7,167 bases of DNA from the NCBI GenBank assembly GCA_913044145.1, contig CAJWOD010000071.1, positions 1 through 7,167 of the forward strand, in the 5' to 3' direction. Each line of letters begins with the position of its first letter. The stretch's first letter is position 1. A program made the translations under genes and the position numbers. The notes beneath the pieces are model-generated. The model had not been told where the DNA came from and searched no databases. It worked only from the letters and a program-made list of their open reading frames with translations. Of the stretch, positions 1-5,206 are shown piece after piece. The DNA is from an uncultured Nitrospina sp. (lineage in GTDB: Bacteria; Nitrospinota; Nitrospinia; Nitrospinales; VA-1).

Positions 1-1
1 T

Positions 2-118
2 CTATTGAAACCAAAAAATTTACCTTGTAATGTTGGGAGCCAGAATCCAGCCTTACAAAATTTTTGGTTTCTTCAAAATAATTCTAAATATGAGAAATTA
101 ATATCTTTATATAAATAG
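2..118 (+). CDS. Possible 3' end of a gene entering from the left (partial, weak)
   Basis: Seen: one plus-strand frame is open from the window edge for 38 codons to a TAG at 116-118. Its translation ends with an aromatic and Asn-rich stretch, NFWFLQNNSKYEKLISLYK, which reads like an ordinary protein C-terminus. The other two plus frames close almost at once. No family is recognisable and the start lies outside the window. If real, it would converge on the AI-2E gene with about 40 nt between the stops. Against it: 38 open codons can occur by chance in AT-rich DNA, and the frame contains a long inverted repeat (7-71) better explained as non-coding structure. Treat as a possibility only. Confidence 0.25.
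   Translation, partial: LLKPKNLPCNVGSQNPALQNFWFLQNNSKYEKLISLYK
7..71. repeat. Imperfect inverted repeat / large stem-loop
   Basis: Seen: GAAACCAAAAA at 7-17 is perfectly complementary to TTTTTGGTTTC at 61-71. The pairing extends inwards to about 14 bp if one A is bulged. A second inner pair, TTGTAA (25-30) and TTACAA (53-58), is nested inside, around a GC-richer loop of 22 nt. As RNA this would be a two-tier hairpin on either strand. It lies 90-150 nt past the stop of the minus-strand operon. It could be an AT-rich bidirectional terminator, a small repetitive element or a remnant insertion end. The outer stem has only two G-C pairs near its base plus one terminal pair, which is weak for an intrinsic terminator. 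Confidence 0.5.
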
Positions 119-159
119 AACTAAAGATCAATGCGGTTTTGTGGAAATTAAAACTAAAA

Positions 160-1233
160 TTACTGATCGGCATATAAAGGAGAGTTTTTGTATTGCAATA
201 TGCCACGGGTAAAAAGAACATTCAAAATGGCTACAGCAGGAACACCGAGGATCATTCCTACAAGACCAAACAACTCCGCCCCAAGAAGAACTGCAAAGAT
301 AACCGCTACTGGATGCAAGCCAATATTTTCTCCTATCACACGGGGTGTAATGATCATACCTTCCATCGCCTGAACAAAAGCAAAAACGCCTGCAACGCCA
401 AGAACCGACAGCCATTCTTGAGTATGCATAAAAGTTAAAATTGCGGCCGGGACAAACCCCAATATCAATCCTAGATAAGGAACGAGATTAAACAGACCGG
501 CCATAAGTCCTAAAGAAAGGCTCATCGGGGTTTCACATAAAAACAACCCAAATGCATACATAACACCCATCAATGCCACCACCATCATTTGTCCACGAAC
601 AAAACTGGACAATATCTGGTCAATCTCAAGCACCACTTCCTGAATTTTCATCTGGAATCGGGGAGGCACCAAAGCTAGAAGTTTTCCATTTATAGAATCG
701 AAATCTCTTAGTAGATAAAACATCACTACCGGAATGATCACCAGGTTGGCGATCATCAATATAATATTTAATAGGTTCGAAATTGAGCCCCAAAGTAGTT
801 TTCCTGAAAACTGTATGGCTTTCATGGGTAGTTCGCCGAACCGAGATAATCCTTCGTTGAGGGTTTCTTCTACTTTTACCGGATCAAGGCCTCTTACCAT
901 ATCCAATAAAGGAGCTAACCAGCCCTGCAATATTTCAATATAAACTGGGATATTCTGCGCCAGACTTTCTGTCTGTATGCTTAATATAGGAACAAGAAAA
1001 ACACACGCTAATACTACCATCATAAAAAATGCAACCATCAGAAACAAAACCGATATAGTTCTTGAAACACCTCTGGACACTATTTTATCAACCAACGGAT
1101 CTAAGAGATAGGCCAGAGCGAATGCTATAAAAAAGGGAGTGACCACTCGCCGAGAAAAATAAAGAAAAAAACCGATAACAATAATCACGGTTAAAGAAAT
1201 TAAAAGTAGGTTTTTATTTTTTTCTTCATTCAT
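160..1233 (-). CDS. AI-2E family (PerM/TqsA-like) membrane transporter
   Basis: A 357-residue polytopic inner-membrane protein of the AI-2E/PerM family. Known members include TqsA of E. coli, linked to autoinducer-2 export; others have been reported as Na+/H+ antiporters, so the substrate cannot be inferred. Seen: hydrophobic segments at about 9-26, 30-47 and 60-84, a soluble stretch at about 88-145, then segments at about 151-175, 216-233, 238-268, 274-292 and 306-341. Family signatures are present: PVVMFYLLRD (168-177), VRGQ (212-215), NLVPYLG (249-255), ITPRVIGENIGLHPV (295-309) and LFGLVGMILGVP (321-332). Length is typical. The ATG lies 3 nt after the stop of the preceding FlgT-like gene, with a weak GGCGGA ribosome-binding site inside that gene's end, so the two are probably translated together. 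It is the last gene of the minus-strand operon, and no convincing GC-rich terminator follows directly. Confidence 0.93.
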   Translation of the reverse strand: MNEEKNKNLLLISLTVIIVIGFFLYFSRRVVTPFFIAFALAYLLDPLVDKIVSRGVSRTISVLFLMVAFFMMVVLACVFLVPILSIQTESLAQNIPVYIEILQGWLAPLLDMVRGLDPVKVEETLNEGLSRFGELPMKAIQFSGKLLWGSISNLLNIILMIANLVIIPVVMFYLLRDFDSINGKLLALVPPRFQMKIQEVVLEIDQILSSFVRGQMMVVALMGVMYAFGLFLCETPMSLSLGLMAGLFNLVPYLGLILGFVPAAILTFMHTQEWLSVLGVAGVFAFVQAMEGMIITPRVIGENIGLHPVAVIFAVLLGAELFGLVGMILGVPAVAILNVLFTRGILQYKNSPLYADQ

Positions 1234-1236
1234 GAT

Positions 1237-2211
1237 TTACATATCCGCCATAGGAATCGGTGGAGCATTTTTCACCTTTTGGTCTGAGGCTTGTAAGCCT
1301 TTCTCCCAATAACGATATAAAGAAGGCAGCAGGAAGTCTGCAAGTTTTTGACTTGTCTTATCAAAAGCTTCTAGTTCTGCCAATAATTCATATTCACTTT
1401 TCACTATAGCAAAATCACTCTTGGCTGCAATCAAGAAAGAGTCGACGATAGAAACAGCCTTGGCACTGATATTAACCTGAACCACTTTTATTCCGGTTTG
1501 CTTATTTATTTTTAATTTTGAAATAGTCGTTCCCACGATAACGACATCTGCCCCGGCTTTCAAGCCGATATTCCTTATATCTTCAGTATTTCCCTTAATG
1601 GCGCCTAAAACAACAGCTTCAGGAATAGTATCGCGAATTTGGTCTCGGTCAATAATTTCTACTCCTGATTCCAAAAAGTTTTGCGCAAGCTGCGTCTCTG
1701 ATATGGGAACGATGTCCCAAAAAGATGAAAGAGGCGCTGAAGTAAAACTACTTTCCTTTATTAGGACGATCACTTTGTGTTCGTTAATAGGCCCAGCCGT
1801 AATGCCCAAACCTACTAAAGCCTGATTTACTGCACCAGAAAAAAAACGAACCTCTAAAACCACTTCACTGGTCTTATTTTCGATATGATCCTGAGACTCC
1901 AAGTACCTATAGCTTTTCACATATCTGCTTGCGCGCCGAATAATCTTTTTTAGCCCCCCCTGATTTGCAGCAAACTTTTCTTCATCCATTAAATCTTTAA
2001 TTACTTTTTCCATGGCATTTTTCATGGCATAAATTACAGCTTTTCTACGTGCTTCCACATAGTTTTCATTTTTTGCTGGGACTAGGCCAATGCCCTGATA
2101 AGAATCTTTTAATATAGGCTGCGCCAGCGCAAACCCATCATCGAATTGCAATCCAACAAAAACAAAAAGACCCAGAAACCAGTATTTTTTTATTGGAAAG
2201 CGTTTCCTCAT
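1237..2211 (-). CDS. Secreted FlgT N-domain / CsgG-like protein of unknown role
   Basis: A 324-residue exported protein. Seen: a basic start (MRKRFPIKK), a hydrophobic core at 11-23 and a signal-peptidase I site after ALA (28-30). There is no lipobox cysteine. Residues about 35-137 resemble the FlgT N-terminal domain: a GIG strand (40-42), a long helix starting EARRKAVIYAMKNAMEKV (53-70), then a VKSYRYLE strand and VVLEVRFFS (117-125). Residues about 144-300 look like a CsgG/FlgT-middle-type fold: VIVLIKE, then GVEIIDRDQI (183-192), GADVVIVGTTI (220-230), a strand pair around VVQVNISAKAVSIVDS, and a closing helix KLADFLLPSLYRYW. In Vibrio, FlgT belongs to the flagellar H-ring, but domains of this type also occur in envelope proteins unrelated to flagella, and no flagellar gene is seen here. 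The start codon overlaps the rluB stop (ATGA), so translation is coupled. The domain assignment is by pattern, without a search. Confidence 0.75.
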   Translation of the reverse strand: MRKRFPIKKYWFLGLFVFVGLQFDDGFALAQPILKDSYQGIGLVPAKNENYVEARRKAVIYAMKNAMEKVIKDLMDEEKFAANQGGLKKIIRRASRYVKSYRYLESQDHIENKTSEVVLEVRFFSGAVNQALVGLGITAGPINEHKVIVLIKESSFTSAPLSSFWDIVPISETQLAQNFLESGVEIIDRDQIRDTIPEAVVLGAIKGNTEDIRNIGLKAGADVVIVGTTISKLKINKQTGIKVVQVNISAKAVSIVDSFLIAAKSDFAIVKSEYELLAELEAFDKTSQKLADFLLPSLYRYWEKGLQASDQKVKNAPPIPMADM

Positions 2212-2969
2212 CTTTTTTTCTTTGTTAGACGATTGGCTGGAGGCTCATCTATCACAAGTTTTTTAAGAGACTTTACTTCTTTCGGACTCAAAAATCGACA
2301 AGCTCCCAAAGGAAGCCCTGTCAAATTTAATCCGCCAAAGTGGGTGCGCTGTAATTTAATAACCGGGTGCCCAATATGCTCACAAACTTTTTTAATATGC
2401 CTGTTTTTACCTTCAACGAGCGTCATTATTAGAAAGCAGTTCTTCCCGCTTGTTCTTTGAATCTTGGTGTCAATGGGTTGGAATTTTTCATCATCGATAT
2501 GAATTCCACGAACTAATCGTTTTAATGTTTTTTCGTTGGGAATCCCTGAAATTTTTACTTTATAGGTCCGCTCAACCTTATATCTCGGCAATAAAAGTTT
2601 TTTAGCCAGCGCACCATCATTGGTAAAAAGTAGCACTCCCTGAGTATTATAATCAAGACGCCCCACTGGAAAAATTCTGGCTTTTGTAGCTCGTACATAT
2701 TCCATGACTGTCGCTCTCCCGCGCTTATCTTCGGCCATGGTTGTGAGGCAACCCGTAGGTTTATTTAAAATCACATAAACCCCATCCTGCTTTTTTGGAA
2801 TCACCCTTCCAGAAACTTTTATTCGATCCTTGCCGGGATCTGCCAACGAACCTAATTGGGTCACTACTTTATTATTGACCTCGACCTTTCCTTCTTGAAT
2901 CCATCTTTCCGCTTCTCTTCGGGAAGCAAGACCAGCGTCAGCAATAATCTTTTGTATACGAATTTCCAT
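2208..2969 (-). CDS. rluB: 23S rRNA pseudouridine synthase, RluB/RsuA family
   Basis: Converts a specific uridine in rRNA to pseudouridine; E. coli RluB acts on U2605 of 23S rRNA. Seen, numbering from the ATG at 2969 (253 residues): an S4 RNA-binding domain at 1-60 (RIQKIIADAGLASRREAERW), then the synthase domain from about 65. Its LNKPTGCLTT strand comes first, followed by the catalytic-Asp motif GRLDYNTQGVLLFTNDG with Asp106, and the late family motif EGKNRHIKKV. The C-terminal segment LTGLPLGACRFLSPKEVKSL is also typical. An upstream in-frame ATG at 3053 would add 28 residues inside the scpB end, but the S4 domain of relatives begins right at the chosen Met and the extension looks like non-coding translation. 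Neither start has a clear Shine-Dalgarno sequence. The scpB-rluB order is common in bacteria and supports RluB over RluE or RluF, although the exact target base is inferred. Confidence 0.9.
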   Translation of the reverse strand: MEIRIQKIIADAGLASRREAERWIQEGKVEVNNKVVTQLGSLADPGKDRIKVSGRVIPKKQDGVYVILNKPTGCLTTMAEDKRGRATVMEYVRATKARIFPVGRLDYNTQGVLLFTNDGALAKKLLLPRYKVERTYKVKISGIPNEKTLKRLVRGIHIDDEKFQPIDTKIQRTSGKNCFLIMTLVEGKNRHIKKVCEHIGHPVIKLQRTHFGGLNLTGLPLGACRFLSPKEVKSLKKLVIDEPPANRLTKKKR

Positions 2970-3021
2970 AATGAGAAAAAGAATGGTTAAAGCACTAGGA
3001 GATTTTTTATACGATGAGGCT

Positions 3022-3651
3022 CTATGCGGGCGAGATATCTTCCTCATCTTCAATCACTTCAGATTCAGAAGGCCTGGATTCTCCAGTTGCAAATTCTATT
3101 TGTGCTTGCAAATGAGGGTCATCGCCCTCCAACTCTTCTTTTAAATCTTCCAAAGTCGGCAAATCGCTCAAATCTTTCAATCCAAAATATTCCAGAAACT
3201 TTTGAGTCGTGCGATACATGATGGGCCGTCCAGCTACTTTTTTTCGTCCTGCGGGAGCTATTACCTTTTTATCTAATAGAGTCTTGATAACACCACTCGA
3301 ATCTACCCCTCGAATATCGTCTAACTCCTGGCGTGTAAGAGGTTGCTTATAGGCAATGATCGAAAGTGCATCCAAACTAGGTTGCGACAAACGCGATGAC
3401 CTGTCCAGTTTAAGAAATTTACGAATCCAATCATTGAATTCGTGCCGGGTACACAACTGGTAACCATCGGCTACTTCTAGAATCTGCAGGTTCCGAGACT
3501 GGTATTCTTCCTTCAACTCATCAAGGATCGACTGTAAGTCATTTTTTTCTGCCGTGTTCAAAAAAAGCTTTTGAACCTCGCCAATATGGACAGGTTGATC
3601 AGCTGCCAACAAAACATTTTCAATAATGGATTTTAATTCATCTCGTTCCAT
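3022..3651 (-). CDS. scpB: Segregation and condensation protein ScpB
   Basis: Dimeric winged-helix subunit that binds the kleisin ScpA and regulates the SMC-ScpAB condensin complex, which organises and segregates the chromosome. Seen: 209 residues. A first winged helix lies at about 4-80 (IIENVLLAADQPVHIGEV at 9-26). The second carries the family hallmarks LSIIAYKQPLTRQELDDIRG (96-115) and VDSSGVIKTLLDKK, followed by GRKKVAGRPIMYRTT (135-149) and KFLEYFGLKDLSDLP (151-165). The acidic, probably disordered tail (172-209, ending EVIEDEEDISPA) is variable in the family. The start ATG has only a weak GAGAT ribosome-binding site. It sits 35 nt after dcd and 52 nt before the rluB start. scpA, usually immediately upstream, is absent here and must lie elsewhere if present. 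Confidence 0.95.
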   Translation of the reverse strand: MERDELKSIIENVLLAADQPVHIGEVQKLFLNTAEKNDLQSILDELKEEYQSRNLQILEVADGYQLCTRHEFNDWIRKFLKLDRSSRLSQPSLDALSIIAYKQPLTRQELDDIRGVDSSGVIKTLLDKKVIAPAGRKKVAGRPIMYRTTQKFLEYFGLKDLSDLPTLEDLKEELEGDDPHLQAQIEFATGESRPSESEVIEDEEDISPA

Positions 3652-3686
3652 ACTTATCTCAATATCTTTAAATCTGGTCGAAATAC

Positions 3687-4859
3687 CTAATGTGGTTCAA
3701 AATATTTACTCAAGGCCAATCCCTGAGAATGGTAATTTGATTGCAATTCAACTCCATAAACCCGGTCAGGTCTTTCTATTACCCGCTCAAACTTGAGTCG
3801 GCAAAAAGTTTGTCCGTGTTCCACCATAAATGGCACATCATGGGGACGAACTTCCATCACTGCACGAGTTCCCTGATTCATCAGCTCATCCGTGCCATTC
3901 CATCCAAAACCAGAATCAAAAAAACCGGCATAATGGGTGCGCAGTTCACCGCTATTTGGTTCATAGGCAATCATTTCTGCCAACCAATCTGGCCAGATAC
4001 AAATCTTTTCTTTGGACATCATAATATAAAAGCTTTCCGGTTCCAGGATCAATTGGTTCTTTTTTGGCCTATAAATGGGTTCCCAAAATTCTTCCGCCTT
4101 GTAATGGCGTATTTTGGAAAGGTCGATAACATTGGAGTTGGTTTTGGCCTTATAAGCCACAATGGAATCGGGCTGGTCACCCGAAACATCCACTCCGACA
4201 TAAACTCCGCCTTCCACTTTCACCTGATCGAAAGGAATGGCGAATCCATTACGATCAAATAGAATAGGATTACTTTTATATTTGATCTCCAACCCTTGTT
4301 TGCCTAGGGTATGGGAGGTAACGTGTGCAACTCGCAATTGATTTAATGATAAACCTGTTTTTACTTTTACAGGGAAAGATCGGGGAATCACCTCCAGATA
4401 AATTTTACCGCGATAACCACGCGGAATTTCATCAAATCTATGACCACCATCTACAATCACCCGGGTGAACATATCCAAACGACCGGTAGAACTTTTCGGA
4501 TTGGCTAAACCATAAAACGAAGCAGGAAGGTTCAATTCTTCCATTAGAGGGATAAGATAAATCGCATTCTTTTCTAAAATCCCCCCTTTAGAGATATCAA
4601 ACTCATAAAGCGTTATTTCTTTTAAACGAGTTTCCACTGGCTCGTTCTCAGGCAAAAAGCTACACTGAATGCGGTAGGCCTTTTGCCCTAATCGCAAATC
4701 CAAACTGACCGGTTGTATCTGCGAACTTTCAATAGGAATTTTTGAGCAAATTATCTCTTCCTTTAAAGCCATTTCTATATGCTGACAGGGAAGATAACCG
4801 GGCTTCCCTTTCAAGAAGGTAGCAAGGTCCGAATTCTCTATTTCGGTAGTGGATTCCAT
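3687..4859 (-). CDS. dcd: dCTP deaminase, long tandem-domain form
   Basis: Predicted to deaminate dCTP to dUTP and ammonia, feeding dUMP/dTTP synthesis in the cytoplasm. At 390 residues it is about twice the length of E. coli Dcd and matches the long DCD family made of two dUTPase/Dcd-like halves. Seen in the first half: PVSLDLRLGQKAYRI (50-64), GLANPKSSTGRLDMFTRVI (117-135), and GYRGKIYLEVIP, in which Glu156 matches the catalytic Glu of Dcd. Seen in the second half: SGELRTHYAGFFDSGFGW (303-320), RAVMEVRPHDVPF with Glu336 in the equivalent place, EHGQTFCRLKFERV, and a C-terminal YGVELQSNYHSQGLALSKYF that matches the family ending. Both halves therefore keep an active-site-like Glu. It is the first gene of the minus-strand operon. 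No strong ribosome-binding site precedes its ATG, and no convincing minus-strand promoter was found upstream. Confidence 0.88.
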   Translation of the reverse strand: MESTTEIENSDLATFLKGKPGYLPCQHIEMALKEEIICSKIPIESSQIQPVSLDLRLGQKAYRIQCSFLPENEPVETRLKEITLYEFDISKGGILEKNAIYLIPLMEELNLPASFYGLANPKSSTGRLDMFTRVIVDGGHRFDEIPRGYRGKIYLEVIPRSFPVKVKTGLSLNQLRVAHVTSHTLGKQGLEIKYKSNPILFDRNGFAIPFDQVKVEGGVYVGVDVSGDQPDSIVAYKAKTNSNVIDLSKIRHYKAEEFWEPIYRPKKNQLILEPESFYIMMSKEKICIWPDWLAEMIAYEPNSGELRTHYAGFFDSGFGWNGTDELMNQGTRAVMEVRPHDVPFMVEHGQTFCRLKFERVIERPDRVYGVELQSNYHSQGLALSKYFEPH

Positions 4860-4970
4860 TTGTATTTTTACTTATCGGGTTTCAACTTAATACAAAAACC
4901 TATTCACCCAAGCGGTATGTATAATAAAAGAGAGTAGAAAAATCTCGTTGGCTAGAAATAATCGCCCCTC

Positions 4971-5002
4971 CAAACGACGCTGTTAAGTTGACAGATCGTT
5001 TG
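4971..5002. promoter_or_regulatory. Two-tier dyad, candidate operator over the -35 box
   Basis: Seen: outer arms CAAACGA (4971-4977) and TCGTTTG (4996-5002) are perfect inverted repeats. Between them lies CTGTTAA-G-TTGACAG (4980-4994), a palindrome with 6 of 7 pairs matched around a single central G. The right inner arm contains the TTGACA promoter box. Twofold symmetry placed on a -35 element is the usual geometry of a repressor site. The regulator is unknown. Read as RNA it could also form a hairpin, but a terminator is not expected between divergent genes. Confidence 0.55.
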
Positions 5003-5017
5003 CGGCTATGATTTAAT
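4988..5017 (+). promoter_or_regulatory. Sigma70-type promoter with extended -10, reading right
   Basis: Seen: a perfect TTGACA at 4988-4993, an 18-bp spacer, and TTTAAT at 5012-5017 (one mismatch to TATAAT). TG at 5009-5010 gives an extended -10, TGaTTTAAT. Transcription would begin near 5024 and read into the TPR-cupredoxin gene after a leader of about 180 nt. The overlapping dyad suggests repression. Confidence 0.6.
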
Positions 5018-5206
5018 CGTATTACTCGAGAAAATTCAACCTGATTATTCCCCAAAAATTAATTAAAAACTCTTTGAGCGAATAAATTCAACGGGTCAGA
5101 ATTATGATCTAATACATTTTTTGGAAAGCAGGAAAAAAATACTGCGCCAGAGCGATCCTGATTAAATGGGTTATCAACAATGATTAGAGGACTATAGAAA
5201 CAAATC

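Larger units (their letters stand above)
4860..5206. other. Divergent intergenic region
   Basis: A 347-bp gene-free stretch between the diverging dcd and TPR-cupredoxin genes. It holds a right-facing promoter (4988-5017) with an overlapping dyad (4971-5002), followed by a leader of about 180 nt. A TATAAT at 4920-4925 on the plus strand has no partner -35 at usual spacing. No minus-strand promoter for dcd stands out, although one must be here if dcd heads the operon. No tRNA or known riboswitch fold was recognised. A 67-codon minus-strand open frame at 5059-5262 overlaps the start of the next gene and looks non-coding. Confidence 0.7.

Noticed and set aside
32..38. GTTGGGA as an integron attC core site
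   Set aside because: The GTTRRRY consensus needs a final pyrimidine, and no matching partner core is positioned across the inverted repeat.
128..438. Minus-strand frame 128-415 and plus-strand frames 188-373 and 193-438
   Set aside because: They overlap the C-terminal part of the AI-2E transporter, which has strong family motifs there. The Cys/Ser-rich translation is a shadow.
3741..4262. 173-codon plus-strand open frame
   Set aside because: It is antisense to dcd, whose protein motifs are clear across the same bases. The His/Phe/Ile-rich translation has no recognisable domain.
4920..4925. TATAAT as a second right-facing promoter
   Set aside because: No acceptable -35 hexamer lies 16-18 bp upstream, and a perfect -10 alone is expected by chance in AT-rich DNA.
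4980..4994. LexA (SOS) box reading of CTGTTAAGTTGACAG
   Set aside because: The gammaproteobacterial LexA site has an 8-bp spacer between CTGT and ACAG and an AT-alternating core. Here the spacer is 7 bp, and longer outer arms suggest a different regulator.
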